NCBI GenBank assembly: GCA_963731035.1
Contig: CAVSUY010000021.1
Location: 1 to 64,000, forward strand
DNA: 64,000 bases
Source of the DNA: JAANXG01 sp963731035
GTDB lineage: Bacteria; Pseudomonadota; Gammaproteobacteria; Arenicellales; JAANXG01
Reading direction: 5' to 3'
Every line of letters begins with the position of its first letter. Positions within the stretch are counted from its first letter, which is position 1. The notes beneath the pieces are model-generated. The model had not been told where the DNA came from and searched no databases. It saw only the letters and a list, made by a program, of their open reading frames with translations. The translations under genes and the position numbers were made by a program. This document shows, piece by piece, positions 36,095 through 45,201 of this stretch.

Positions 36095-37065
36095 CAGCTG
36101 TCCGGGCGCTTGCTCTGGTCGCTGCGCAGCAAGGCGTCGAAATACTCGATCGTCCGGACCAGACCGTCCCTGAGGGCCGTCGCAGGTTCCCAGGCGAATC
36201 GCTGCCTGGCCTGGCTGATGTCCGGGCAGCGCTGCGTTGGATCATCGAATGGCAAGTCGTGGTAGACCAGACTGGAGCCGGACCCCGTGATTTCGATGAT
36301 CTGCTCCGCCAGCTGCTTGATGGAGAACTCCCCCGGATTACCGGCGTTCAAGGGACCGGGAAATTCATCCGGTCCGTCCATGAACCGGGTCATGATCTCT
36401 ATCATGTCGTCGACGTAACAGAACGAGCGGGTCTGGCTGCCATCCCCGTATATGGTTATCGGCTCGTTCTTCAGGGCCTGGACTATGAAGTTCGAGACAA
36501 CGCGCCCGTCGTAGAGATCCATCCTGGGGCCGTAGGTGTTGAATATGCGCAGCACCCGGATATTGAGATCGTGTTGGCGCTTGTAGTCGAAAAACAGGGT
36601 CTCGGCGCAGCGCTTCCCTTCGTCATAGCACGCACGTATGCCAATGGGATTAACGCTACCCCAGTATTTCTCGGTCTGCGGGTGTTCTTCGGGGTCGCCG
36701 TAGACTTCACTGGTCGACGCCTGCAGGATCTTACCGTCGACCCGTTTGGCCAGCCCCAGCATGTTGATGGCACCGTGCACACTGGTTTTGGTGGTCTGCA
36801 CCGGATCGCGCTGGTAGTGGATGGGGGATGCCGGGCATGCCAGGTTGTAGATCTCATCCACCTCAACGTAGAGAGGAAAGGTCACGTCGTGCCTCATGAT
36901 TTCGAAGTAGGGATTCTGCATGAGGTGGGCGACATTGTATTTGCTTCCGGTATAGTAGTTGTCCACGCACAGCACTTCGTGGCCGTGTCCGAGGAGGCGT
37001 TCGCACAGATGTGAGCCCAGAAAGCCCGCTCCACCCGTAACCACGATTCGTTTTCTTCTACTCAT
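36094..37065 (-). CDS. UDP-glucuronate decarboxylase (UDP-xylose synthase)
   Basis: Converts UDP-glucuronate to UDP-xylose. Extended SDR of 323 aa with TGGAGFLGSHL (10-20), the UXS block NLACPASPIHYQRDPVQTTK, the catalytic region ASTSEVYGDP with Y-x3-K in ACYDEGKR, and LRIFNTYGPRM. It suggests xylose or a derivative in the secreted polysaccharide. No UDP-glucose dehydrogenase is seen in the window, so UDP-glucuronate must come from elsewhere. Overlaps the polymerase/ligase stop by 4 bases and galE by 1. Confidence 0.94.
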   Translation of the reverse strand: MSRRKRIVVTGGAGFLGSHLCERLLGHGHEVLCVDNYYTGSKYNVAHLMQNPYFEIMRHDVTFPLYVEVDEIYNLACPASPIHYQRDPVQTTKTSVHGAINMLGLAKRVDGKILQASTSEVYGDPEEHPQTEKYWGSVNPIGIRACYDEGKRCAETLFFDYKRQHDLNIRVLRIFNTYGPRMDLYDGRVVSNFIVQALKNEPITIYGDGSQTRSFCYVDDMIEIMTRFMDGPDEFPGPLNAGNPGEFSIKQLAEQIIEITGSGSSLVYHDLPFDDPTQRCPDISQARQRFAWEPATALRDGLVRTIEYFDALLRSDQSKRPDS

Positions 37066-38501
37066 TCAAGCTTCTCCGTATCTTCCCTGCTGCGACGCGG
37101 CTTTCTCTTCTGTCGATCGACACGGCACGCCGCAATGCCCGTGGCGGCGATGACCAGGAAATACACCGTATTCGCGGGTATCTGAAAGTTGAACTCAACC
37201 GTCGCGTGCAGCAGCATGAATATCATACTCAACAGACAGCCGAATATGACCCCCCGTATCAGGGGATTGCGCCTGCTCTTGTAACCCTTGTACAACTGGC
37301 GAAGTATCAGGAACACCGCAACACCCAGCACGATAGTCACGGGAATCCCCTGCCCGATGGCCGTCTCCAGGTAATCGTTGTGGGCATGGTCGTAGGTGGC
37401 GAATCTGAGTTGATCGTCCCGGAACATGGGAAAAACCCAACGGTAGTTCCCTGCCCCCACTCCGGTCATCCATACCGCCGCCAGCAGCTTCAGGCTGGAG
37501 GCGTCCTGAAGCAAACGTTCGCCGCCAAACAGGTTCCGATCCAACAGCCGTACGACGCTCTTGTCGAAACCTATGAATATTATAGCCGCTACGATGCACA
37601 TCAGGATTAAGGGCGCGAGAACAAACTCTCCTGTTCCGCTTCGGCCACTCAGACGTACCATGATGAGCGCGATCCCGAATGCCATGCTGAAGAACAATAC
37701 CGGTGCCCGGGAACCGGTGGTAAATGCGGCGGCGAGGAGAATCAGCGCCACAGCGGTCAGCAGCAGCAGCGCACCGATGCTCGGGTCGCTGAATTCCCTC
37801 ATCTTCAGCTTGCCGTCCGGATTCTGTGAGTTCACTACCGAGGTTAGCAAGCCCAGCACCAGCCCCAGAACCATCGTCAACATGTTGGCAAAATGATTGC
37901 GATTGACGAAAGTGCCCGCGCGCAGCTCGTTGCCAAAGTGCTTTTCGGGAAATATCACAAAGCCCGTCACGTGAGCGTAGAGTCCGAATATCGCTTCCAG
38001 GACCCCGGCGCCCACTATCACCGCGACGATCCATACAAGCCTGTTCTTCGTAGTGACCGTCGCCAGGGTCAGGTAGAACACGCCGACGTAGCAACCGTAT
38101 TTCAGGAACTCGTTGTAGGTGGTTCCCGGATCGATGCTGAGGGTGTTCCTGGGACTCACGCTGATCAGCGCCAGATTCTGCTGAAGTTTGAACACCAGTG
38201 GATTGAGGGCCCGGATCAGGCCCCGCGGGACGTCCACAGTCTGCAGGAATACAAGCGCCACCCAAACCACGAGCACTACCATGATGGTCCTTGCGGCGGC
38301 AGGCAGGGGGTCTTTCTCCCCCTGGAGAATCTTTCCCGCTATCGCGAAGGCCAGTACCGCGTAAACCACGATCTCCAGCCCGAACCAGGCGTAGGGCCGG
38401 TTCGATCCCAGTGGTATGGGCACCGCGACAATGATGGCCAGAAGGCATACGAAGACGATGGTGTTGTGAAATTTCTCGAACAGGGTCCGAACGGGAATCA
38501 C
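37062..38501 (-). CDS. O-antigen ligase/polymerase (Wzy/WaaL-like) membrane protein
   Basis: Polytopic protein of 479 aa with about 11-12 hydrophobic segments and the large periplasmic loop typical of the O-antigen ligase (PF04932) family, around YRWVFPMFRDDQLRFATYDHAHNDYLETAIGQG; the HNDYLE motif is characteristic. It likely polymerises the repeat units of the exopolysaccharide (Wzy role), given its place between kinase and nucleotide-sugar genes. GTG start, 4-base overlap with the VpsP-like gene. A ligase role cannot be excluded by sequence alone. Confidence 0.87.
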   Translation of the reverse strand: MIPVRTLFEKFHNTIVFVCLLAIIVAVPIPLGSNRPYAWFGLEIVVYAVLAFAIAGKILQGEKDPLPAAARTIMVVLVVWVALVFLQTVDVPRGLIRALNPLVFKLQQNLALISVSPRNTLSIDPGTTYNEFLKYGCYVGVFYLTLATVTTKNRLVWIVAVIVGAGVLEAIFGLYAHVTGFVIFPEKHFGNELRAGTFVNRNHFANMLTMVLGLVLGLLTSVVNSQNPDGKLKMREFSDPSIGALLLLTAVALILLAAAFTTGSRAPVLFFSMAFGIALIMVRLSGRSGTGEFVLAPLILMCIVAAIIFIGFDKSVVRLLDRNLFGGERLLQDASSLKLLAAVWMTGVGAGNYRWVFPMFRDDQLRFATYDHAHNDYLETAIGQGIPVTIVLGVAVFLILRQLYKGYKSRRNPLIRGVIFGCLLSMIFMLLHATVEFNFQIPANTVYFLVIAATGIAACRVDRQKRKPRRSREDTEKLE

Positions 38502-39211
38502 AGCGACTTGTTTCTCTTCTCCAGAAACCTGTTCGTGAGCTTGGCCAGCTCCTCGTCCGACTCCAGCTTGTCACGGAAGAGCTCGACCCGCCCGGTCACA
38601 ACGATCTGTTCGACGACGAACTTCCTTACGTCGCGATTATCCAAAGCGATATCCAGCGTCTCGACGATACTCTTCTGCAGCCGGGGTCCCAGCCGGTCCC
38701 AGACTCTCAAGCCCACGTAGGACAGGCCATGATGAACGGTCGTCTCGAACTGACCGGTCTCGATGGACTTCTCCAGCGCCACGTTCATCTCATGGTCGAC
38801 TTCGTTGGCCTGAAACTTGACCAGCGCAAGCAGTATCCACGCCTCGAACCAGGACGGACGCCGAACCAGCGCCGCCTTGAGATTTTCCTCTACCTTCTTG
38901 TTTTCAGCCGCTGCTTGCTGCGGCCACAGGCGAAGGCCTCGTTCCCTCCAGGCATGGAGACTGGCGAGCAGGTAGCGGTAGTCGGAGTCGTCCCTCTGAT
39001 GTTCCGAAGCCGTATAGCCCAGCGTAAAGCTCTCGTTCAGCTCCCTGTCATGGGGGACGTGGGACCCCGCCTGCCACTGCGCCTTCAATTGCTCCAGCCT
39101 GAGGTAGTACAACTGTCCCTGCAGTCGTTCCCACGCCTGCCCGCAGAAGACGACAGCCGCCACGAGCATCAGGCACAGGAAAAGCCCGCGCCGTAGATTG
39201 GGAATTCTCAA
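38498..39211 (-). CDS. VpsP-like exopolysaccharide biosynthesis protein
   Basis: 237-aa protein with one N-terminal membrane helix (FLCLMLVAAVVFCGQAW, about 11-27) and a helical periplasmic domain with an AL..RPSWFEAWILLALVKFQ block like a TPR-type repeat. Position between the BY-kinase and the polymerase matches VpsP-type proteins of gammaproteobacterial exopolysaccharide operons; the exact function is unknown. The start is TTG at 39211, 18 bases after the kinase stop, with a weak AAGGA upstream, so the N-terminus is uncertain by a few residues. Confidence 0.72.
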   Translation of the reverse strand: MRIPNLRRGLFLCLMLVAAVVFCGQAWERLQGQLYYLRLEQLKAQWQAGSHVPHDRELNESFTLGYTASEHQRDDSDYRYLLASLHAWRERGLRLWPQQAAAENKKVEENLKAALVRRPSWFEAWILLALVKFQANEVDHEMNVALEKSIETGQFETTVHHGLSYVGLRVWDRLGPRLQKSIVETLDIALDNRDVRKFVVEQIVVTGRVELFRDKLESDEELAKLTNRFLEKRNKSL

Positions 39212-39229
39212 GGGAACGGAAATCGTCCT

Positions 39230-41350
39230 TTACGCGGAGGTATCTTCTGCGCTGCGGTAGTACCCGCCATAGTAGTACTGGTACTTCCCGTCGTAGTAGT
39301 AGGCGGACCTGCGCACCTGCACCTGCGTCAGGACCACGCCCATTGTGCGTATACCTGCGTTCTCCAGCCGCTTCAGGCCGTCGCGCGCCATCTTGGTCGT
39401 CGTTCTCTCAGCCTGGACCACGAGCAGCAGGGCATCCGCCAGATGACCCAGAACGATGGCGTCGCTCACCGGCAGAATAGGCGCGGTGTCGATGATGATA
39501 TGGGAGAACTTGCTCCTCAGCTCCATCAGCGTTCTGGCCAGCGTCTGCGAGGACAGCAGCTCCAGCGGATTGGGCGGAACGACGCCCCCTTTGAGTATAT
39601 ACAGGGACGGGAACTCGGGATCCTGCACCACACACTCCTGCAGCGACCGGATGCCCGCCACATACTCGACGAGTCCACCTTCGGACGAGGCGGACGTAAT
39701 GTACTCTACGCGGGGCTTGCGCAGATCCGCATCGATGAGCAGCGTTCGGCCGAGGCTCGCGAACGACAGCGCCAAGTTCGACGCCAGGGTGGTCTTGCCC
39801 TCCCCTTGCACCGAAGAGGTGATGAGAATGGTCTGGGGAGGGTTGTCCACGTCCGAATACGTGATGCCCGTTCGCACGTGGTTGATCGCCTCCGAAAACG
39901 CCGACTTCGAGTCCTGCAGGAAGTGCCTTTCCGGAAACACCCCCTCGTCGTCTGCCTTGTGCCTTCTACGGCGCGACTTGTCGGCCCGCTTCTCCTTCTT
40001 GCCCAACAAGGGCACCACTCCCAGCACTGGCAGTGCCAGCTTCTGCTCAATGTCCTCGTTGGTTCGGAAGGTGTTGTGGAGCTGTTCCCGGAACAAGGCC
40101 AGCAGCACGCCGACGAACAGGCCCATCATGCCCCACTGAAACACGAACTTGTTCTTGTCGGGCCGGATCGGCGACGTGGGCATTCGGGCCTTGTCGACGA
40201 TTTGGGCATTCGTGAGGTTGTACTGGGTAGACAAGTCGGCCTGCTCGAACTTGGACAGGAAAGTCTCGTACAACTGCCGGTTTGCCTTCACTTCCCGTTC
40301 CAGTTTGCTCAACTCGAACTGCTCGTTCGTCTGCTGCACGATGCTCTTGGACGCTTCCTCCAGGCGCGCCCTCGCGGACGCCAACTCGGCCTTGGCAGTG
40401 ATCATCCTGGGATGCTTCGGGCCGTAGCGCTCGGACAGCTCCGCCACGGCCTTTTGCGTCCGTATCACCTCGTCATTGAGAAACTTGAGCTTGTCGGAGG
40501 AGATCTGCTCCATGCTCTGCGAATCGACCAATCCCGATTTCTTCTGGAACTCCTGCAGCTTGTCTTCGGACTCCGCCACCTTCTTGCGTAGATCACCAAG
40601 CCGCTCGGTCAGCCAGGCGGTCGTCCGCTTCGTCCGGTCAAGGCGCGCCTCCAGCCCCAACTCGATGTAAGCGTCGACCACGGCGTTAGCCACCTCGGCG
40701 GCGAACTGTGGATTCGGGGAGTCGAACTTCACCCGCGCGATCTGGCTCTGATCGTTGCCGCTGACAGACACGCCGCTACGGATCATATTCGCCAGCGCTT
40801 CCCTGCGATGCGCGAGCTGTGCCGGCGACTGCATCTCCAGAGCCAATTCAGTATTCGTCTCCTTGGGCTTGGCTGCCGGACCCAGGCCCAGGGCGTGCTT
40901 CGCCAGCGCAATCAGATCGGGCCTTTCTTCCACCGGCTTGTTGACGTCCTTGCGATTCACCAGGCCCAGCTTGTCCACGACGCGCTCGGCGACCGCCCGG
41001 CTCTGGATCATCTCGTACTGGGTTTCGTAGAACCTCCAGGACGCCGCGAAATACAGATTGAGGTTCTCACCCGGGACGGCGCTTGAATAATCGGGGCCAA
41101 TGGCCACCGTCGCCTGGGCCTGATAGACGGGAACCGCGGTCGCCGCTTTCAATCCGCCCACCACGAGCCCGATGAGAGCCAGGGCCAGGATGCTCCACTT
41201 GTACCGCAGGCCAACGCGAACGTACTTGGTGATGGCGGCCTGGGTATCGTTGTCCGGTTCCGGAACCGGCCGCTGGCGATTCTCCACGGGCAGCGAGCGA
41301 ATCTTCGAAGAATCGGGCGAGTGACCTCCCTTTTCAGCCACAGTGCTCAA
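39230..41350 (-). CDS. Polysaccharide co-polymerase/tyrosine autokinase (Wzc-like BY-kinase)
   Basis: Inner-membrane regulator of chain length and export, 706 aa. Order: first helix about 52-72; Wzz-like periplasmic domain with coiled coil (about 240-375); second helix about 401-420; basic linker 451-464; BY-kinase domain with Walker A SSVQGEGKTT (512-521), A' LLIDADLRKP (537-546) and B IIIDTAP (618-624); and a C-terminal cluster of nine tyrosines (684-686, 690, 692-694, 697-698) for autophosphorylation. TTG start with AGGAGAG 8 bases upstream, overlapping the export-protein stop (TTGA). No Wzb phosphatase is in the operon; the LMW phosphatase at 5.5 kb could serve. Confidence 0.95.
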   Translation of the reverse strand: MSTVAEKGGHSPDSSKIRSLPVENRQRPVPEPDNDTQAAITKYVRVGLRYKWSILALALIGLVVGGLKAATAVPVYQAQATVAIGPDYSSAVPGENLNLYFAASWRFYETQYEMIQSRAVAERVVDKLGLVNRKDVNKPVEERPDLIALAKHALGLGPAAKPKETNTELALEMQSPAQLAHRREALANMIRSGVSVSGNDQSQIARVKFDSPNPQFAAEVANAVVDAYIELGLEARLDRTKRTTAWLTERLGDLRKKVAESEDKLQEFQKKSGLVDSQSMEQISSDKLKFLNDEVIRTQKAVAELSERYGPKHPRMITAKAELASARARLEEASKSIVQQTNEQFELSKLEREVKANRQLYETFLSKFEQADLSTQYNLTNAQIVDKARMPTSPIRPDKNKFVFQWGMMGLFVGVLLALFREQLHNTFRTNEDIEQKLALPVLGVVPLLGKKEKRADKSRRRRHKADDEGVFPERHFLQDSKSAFSEAINHVRTGITYSDVDNPPQTILITSSVQGEGKTTLASNLALSFASLGRTLLIDADLRKPRVEYITSASSEGGLVEYVAGIRSLQECVVQDPEFPSLYILKGGVVPPNPLELLSSQTLARTLMELRSKFSHIIIDTAPILPVSDAIVLGHLADALLLVVQAERTTTKMARDGLKRLENAGIRTMGVVLTQVQVRRSAYYYDGKYQYYYGGYYRSAEDTSA

Positions 41351-42201
41351 AACCAGCTCTCTCCTACCGTAACGACGTCACCCGGCATGATGGGCGCCGT
41401 AAGCTTGACACTGCCCAGGGTATGGGGCCCGTCCCCCTCGGTATAGCGTGAGATATCGATTTTGTGCTTGGAGGCCCGCGGCGTGAAGCCGCCCGCCATG
41501 GCAACGGCCTTTTCCACGGTGAGCCCGCTGCGAAACTCGTAGCCGCCGGGTTTGTTCACCTGGCCGTACAGGTACACGTAGTTGATCGCTTTCTCCGACT
41601 GGGTGGTCACGTCGCGCTTGACCGTGATCACGTCCCCGGGCCGGATCGGAAAGGTCACCTCATGGACCTGAAAGGTCTCGCCGTCGAGGCGGCTGATGGA
41701 GATTTTCGTGTCGTCCCCGATATCCGAGGAGCCGCCGGCGACAGTCAGAGCCTGCTCGAGGGTCATCCCCTCGCTGAATGGATGCTGGCCGGGCTGGCCG
41801 ACGTCCCCCTGGACGAAGAACGGACGGTACTGAACCACCGAAATCGAAACCCTGGGTTTCTTCAGATAGCCATTGAGAAGCATCGCCGTGAGCTGCTTCT
41901 CGAGCGTCGCTACCGAATAGTTCGTAGTATTGATCCGACCCAAAAGAGGATAAGAGACTACCCCGTTGCCCGGTATGCGCAGATTCTCGACACTCAGCTC
42001 CGGTTCGTTGAATACCGTGACATTGATGACGTCGCCCGGAGCCAGCACGTAGTCTTCGTTGTGCCCGTTCCCGGAGTCCCGGGCGGCATACGAGCAATTG
42101 ACCGCGGCCAGGACGGCCAGCAGAACCATGGACGCAAGAATCTTCAGGACCGCCCGATGCGGACTATGCGATTTCGAGTATCTTGCGCACCGCCCTCTCA
42201 T
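41347..42201 (-). CDS. Polysaccharide export protein (Wza-like)
   Basis: Periplasmic/outer-membrane export component of 284 aa: hydrophobic signal (about 18-40), a Poly_export domain (YVLAPGDVINVTVFNEPELS, VSYPLLGRI), then two SLBB modules (VFVQGDVGQPGQHPFSEGMT; VYLYGQVNKPGGYEF). The signal region contains AVNCSYA but not a good lipobox, so lipidation as in E. coli Wza is doubtful. It ends at a short C-terminus without the Wza transmembrane helix. The adjacent beta-barrel gene may supply the outer-membrane pore. Coupled to the kinase by a 4-base overlap. Confidence 0.92.
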   Translation of the reverse strand: MRGRCARYSKSHSPHRAVLKILASMVLLAVLAAVNCSYAARDSGNGHNEDYVLAPGDVINVTVFNEPELSVENLRIPGNGVVSYPLLGRINTTNYSVATLEKQLTAMLLNGYLKKPRVSISVVQYRPFFVQGDVGQPGQHPFSEGMTLEQALTVAGGSSDIGDDTKISISRLDGETFQVHEVTFPIRPGDVITVKRDVTTQSEKAINYVYLYGQVNKPGGYEFRSGLTVEKAVAMAGGFTPRASKHKIDISRYTEGDGPHTLGSVKLTAPIMPGDVVTVGESWF

Positions 42202-42213
42202 ACGAGCAACCGC

Positions 42214-43503
42214 CTAGCGGGCTCCCACCTGGAAATTGCCGTTCAGGTATATGCTGAAGATGTTGTCGGTATAGTCTTCTCCGGGGAGATTGGAGTTGCG
42301 TTTTACCCTGCTGTACTGAGCACCGAGGGACAGCCACCGCCTGAGCGAATAGTCCAGCCCCGCTCCGTAGTCCATGATGTCGTCGTTTCTGCCGCTTTCG
42401 TAGTCGTCGTTGGTGTGATTGACGTGGGCAAAAGCGTTCCATCGGTCCCGGATGGCTTGGTGGACACTGACGCCGATCAACTCGCTGACGTAGAAATCAC
42501 CCGTGCTCGAGGTGGTTTCCTCGAACTGCCTCGATCCGTAGAGGCTGAAGCTCGTACGCTGTCGCGGCGTCCAGTTGAGCCTGCCGGCCACGGTCGTGGT
42601 GGAGGGATCAGGGAGGGCCGGGTTATCAAAGTCTTTCTTGGTCCGGCCGGCGCTGATCTCTCCAGTCGTCTTGGCGGTCACGTCCCACCGGGCACCGACG
42701 TCGAATGCCAGTTCCTGGCTGTCGGCGTTCAGCGTCTGGTCCTTGTAGTTGACGTCGGTCAGGCTGGATCCTACGAACACGGACGTGCGCGGACTGATGT
42801 TGTAGTAGGCACGTCCGTGGACGCGATCCTCGTCCCGATCGCGGAACTCCTGCTGGTTGTTCTGATATCGCCACTCGGAGCGATCCGCCCCGAGTTCCAG
42901 TTGGATCCGGCTGTTGCGCTGACCGATGGTGAACTGGCCGCCGTATCCGGTGATATCGACCTTGTCCGGCGTCGGGCTCTGGACCAGCCGCGTGCCGGAG
43001 CCGCCGCGCGGCTCCGCGGTATGAGTGAAACTCGCAAACAGACCGAGATCCAGGATTCTCGTCAGATCCAGGTTGGTCAGGGCGTGGGCCGTGTAGTTCT
43101 GTGTATTCTCATCGGTGAAATCCTTGAAGCGGGTGAACTGCGAGCTGATGCCCACCTCGGCACTGTGCCGCCCGAAGGATCGCTTGTAACCCGCCTGCGG
43201 AGTGATGACGACCGCGGAGTCCCCCTTGTTTCCGATTCCGGAAACGGAGTCGCGCGCAACGTTGCTCCGGTGCGAATACGCGACCCCCACGGCGGCGTAC
43301 AAGCCCTCCTGCTCCACGCTCGAGACCGTGGGCGAAGTGCTGATGGCCCGCTGCGTGTGTGCCGAGGGCGCAATACCGAACTCCGGTTCCTGGGCCAGTG
43401 CCGCGGCCGAGAAACCGAATATCAGCGCGACCGTGAGAATGCCTGTCAGGCGGGCACCGGTCTGTCCCGGCGACTGAGCACATTTCTGGTTCTTGGTGAT
43501 CAC
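42214..43503 (-). CDS. Outer-membrane beta-barrel protein of the exopolysaccharide operon
   Basis: 429-aa protein with an N-terminal signal (about 19-38, cleavage near ALA-QEP) and a long series of alternating amphipathic strands rich in aromatic residues (AGYKRSFGRHSAEVGIS; GRLNWTPRQRTSFSLYGSRQF; DYSLRRWLSLGAQYSRVKR). This is the BBP2/TIGR03016-like barrel found beside Wza-type genes in exopolysaccharide operons. It probably forms or supports the outer-membrane exit. GTG start, with a weak CGGGAA upstream; 22 bases after the previous stop. Confidence 0.82.
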   Translation of the reverse strand: MITKNQKCAQSPGQTGARLTGILTVALIFGFSAAALAQEPEFGIAPSAHTQRAISTSPTVSSVEQEGLYAAVGVAYSHRSNVARDSVSGIGNKGDSAVVITPQAGYKRSFGRHSAEVGISSQFTRFKDFTDENTQNYTAHALTNLDLTRILDLGLFASFTHTAEPRGGSGTRLVQSPTPDKVDITGYGGQFTIGQRNSRIQLELGADRSEWRYQNNQQEFRDRDEDRVHGRAYYNISPRTSVFVGSSLTDVNYKDQTLNADSQELAFDVGARWDVTAKTTGEISAGRTKKDFDNPALPDPSTTTVAGRLNWTPRQRTSFSLYGSRQFEETTSSTGDFYVSELIGVSVHQAIRDRWNAFAHVNHTNDDYESGRNDDIMDYGAGLDYSLRRWLSLGAQYSRVKRNSNLPGEDYTDNIFSIYLNGNFQVGAR

Positions 43504-43525
43504 GTAGCTATTCCCGACATTATAA

Positions 43526-44830
43526 TTATGACGTGCATTGACTCTGCGTATATCTCAGTCCCTGGTAAAGGCGGGGATCTATGGTCAATCCGAGAGCGTT
43601 GCCGGTCGGCGCAGCAATGGCTCTCCCGCTCCCGCCCACTCCGGCCGTATTGGTCTTATTCTGGTTATTGGACTCACACACTTTCGGGGAGGCGCCAGCC
43701 GAAGTGGCCGCCTCGCACAGCATGTCCTCGCATCGAGCCGGCTCCCCGCACGGAGTCCGGTCGATGCGGTGATAAAAGAACACCACCGGGAGCTCTTTGA
43801 CGCCCAACTCATCCGCCGCCACGACCTCTGTCGGATCGTTGATCCATGCCCTGCCCTGCCCTGACCTGATGAGGGTCAACAACAACGGCTCGGGCAACTT
43901 CATGCCGTCGTCCCGCAATTTCTGCTCGGCAGCCGCCAGCTTTTCGGGCGGGATATCGTCCTTCTTGGGGATCTCCACCACGTCGCGCAACTCATCCGGA
44001 CTCGCCATCTTGTGGTGGTCATCCACCGGCCATTCGGGCACGGCGGTCAACTCCAAACCCTCGGAGTAGAAATACTGCGCTATCTGAGCGGCCGTAACGT
44101 CCGGGGGAAAACTGGTAATGGGTCGTTGCTCTATATCGTTGTATACCAGTACCACGGGTAAGCTTTTGATGCCCTGCTGCTGCGCCTTGCGGATCCGAGC
44201 TGCGTTGTCGACGACGATTTCATTGTTGTACTTATAGAGCGAGACGAAGACCGGCCGATTGGGCGCCGTCAATGGGGTACCGTCGTCCTTGCCCGGAACG
44301 TACCAGCGCTCGTCGCTCATCAGGCCGGCCAGCTCGGCCACCGATGCCGTCATGTGCACTCGGCCGTCCTCCCAATCGGGGAACGGAACGACCCTGCGGT
44401 TCTGATTGAAAAATACGTCGGCGACCTGTTGAATCGTGGGCTGGCTGCCCAGGTCAGAGAGCTTGACGGCCTTGATGTAGCGGTCCCGGTCGCTCGGTTC
44501 CTGGCATACCCACCCGGGCAGGACCGGCACCAGCGACTCGGCCGTGTCGTAGAACTCCTGCGCCCGGCTCAGATCGGATTTAACGGCGATGTAGAGGATG
44601 TCGTTGAGCGACATGCCGGTGGTGATGGCATGCATCATGACGGTCGCGGGCGGGTACCCGAGATCGAACAGGCGGCTGAGCTCCTCGTACGCTGCCCTGT
44701 CCACGTCGAGGCGCACCTCGCCGGTCTCCTGGATATGCGTGTCCTCACCGAGGTCGGCGTAGATCGTTCCTGGAAATGCAAGGAAAATCGCCAAAAAGCT
44801 GGCGAGTCGGGTACGGTTTCTTGACGGCAT
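43526..44830 (-). CDS. Secreted protein with duplicated unknown module, first gene of exopolysaccharide operon
   Basis: No family recognised. The 434-aa product has a signal peptide (about 1-25, cleavage near IYA-DLG) and an N-terminal region (40-108), then two related modules: about 131-240 and 245-356. Shared landmarks are TIQQVADVFF / TAAQIAQYFY, VVPFPDWEDGRVHM / LTAVPEWPVDDHHKM, and GIKSLPVVLVY / GVKELPVVFFY. Six cysteines (109, 361, 367, 372, 385, 432) sit mainly in the C-terminal part, and residues 388-412 are Asn/Gly/Ser/Ala-rich. The start at 44830 gives a clean signal; an upstream GTG/ATG adds 77 unlikely residues. Position suggests a periplasmic or surface role in polysaccharide assembly (inference). 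Confidence 0.75.
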   Translation of the reverse strand: MPSRNRTRLASFLAIFLAFPGTIYADLGEDTHIQETGEVRLDVDRAAYEELSRLFDLGYPPATVMMHAITTGMSLNDILYIAVKSDLSRAQEFYDTAESLVPVLPGWVCQEPSDRDRYIKAVKLSDLGSQPTIQQVADVFFNQNRRVVPFPDWEDGRVHMTASVAELAGLMSDERWYVPGKDDGTPLTAPNRPVFVSLYKYNNEIVVDNAARIRKAQQQGIKSLPVVLVYNDIEQRPITSFPPDVTAAQIAQYFYSEGLELTAVPEWPVDDHHKMASPDELRDVVEIPKKDDIPPEKLAAAEQKLRDDGMKLPEPLLLTLIRSGQGRAWINDPTEVVAADELGVKELPVVFFYHRIDRTPCGEPARCEDMLCEAATSAGASPKVCESNNQNKTNTAGVGGSGRAIAAPTGNALGLTIDPRLYQGLRYTQSQCTS

Positions 44831-45078
44831 GTTGGTTCTCACACATTGGCGACAGGCGCGCGAATGTTTGTGCAGCCTGGACCAGAATCTCTGAAACGTA
44901 AGTATCGAACACCCCCGGGGCCGCAGGAGTATTACATACTCTTCGTGGCCTATGGTATAGCGACAGGCTGTCGCCCAATCTTTAAGCAACCGCGCACGCC
45001 AGTTGTCGCCGGCTCCCCTGCGGATGCAAGCTTTCGCCTGGTACGCCCCCGAACGCGGCACCGGTTGGGAACGGATCT

Positions 45079-45098
45079 CAACACTCTATCGAGTGTTG
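45079..45098. promoter_or_regulatory. Perfect dyad CAACACTC-TATC-GAGTGTTG
   Basis: Eight-bp perfect inverted repeat with a 4-base centre, just downstream of the predicted transcription start (about 45107) of the exopolysaccharide operon. It fits a repressor operator or a small 5'-leader hairpin. No T-run follows, so it is not a serS terminator. Confidence 0.5.
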
Positions 45099-45113
45099 TA
45101 GTCACAATATTGT

Positions 45114-45145
45114 TTTATATCAATAAATTACCGACGAAATGTCAA
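45114..45145 (-). promoter_or_regulatory. Candidate sigma-70 promoter of the exopolysaccharide operon
   Basis: Minus strand: consensus -35 TTGACA (45140-45145). At 17 bases follows TGATAT and at 20 bases TATAAA (45114-45119); the -10 is therefore ambiguous. It is the most AT-rich part of the region and lies upstream of the nine co-oriented genes. Confidence 0.5.
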
Positions 45146-45201
45146 GTTGAATCTTTGCCTGGGTGGGATGTATGCCCCTTGTCCGTGCAAGCCGGGGGGA
45201 A

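Larger units (their letters stand above)
44831..45201. other. 371-base leader of exopolysaccharide operon
   Basis: Non-coding region between serS and the secreted-protein gene. It is locally AT-rich at 45100-45160, unlike its surroundings, and contains the promoter and dyad listed next. The 44840-45075 part shows no gene or other signal, so the mRNA leader would be about 270 bases, unusually long. Confidence 0.6.

Noticed and set aside
45079..45098. Terminator of serS
   Set aside because: It lies over 100 bases after the serS stop, has no following T-run and sits at the start of another transcription unit.
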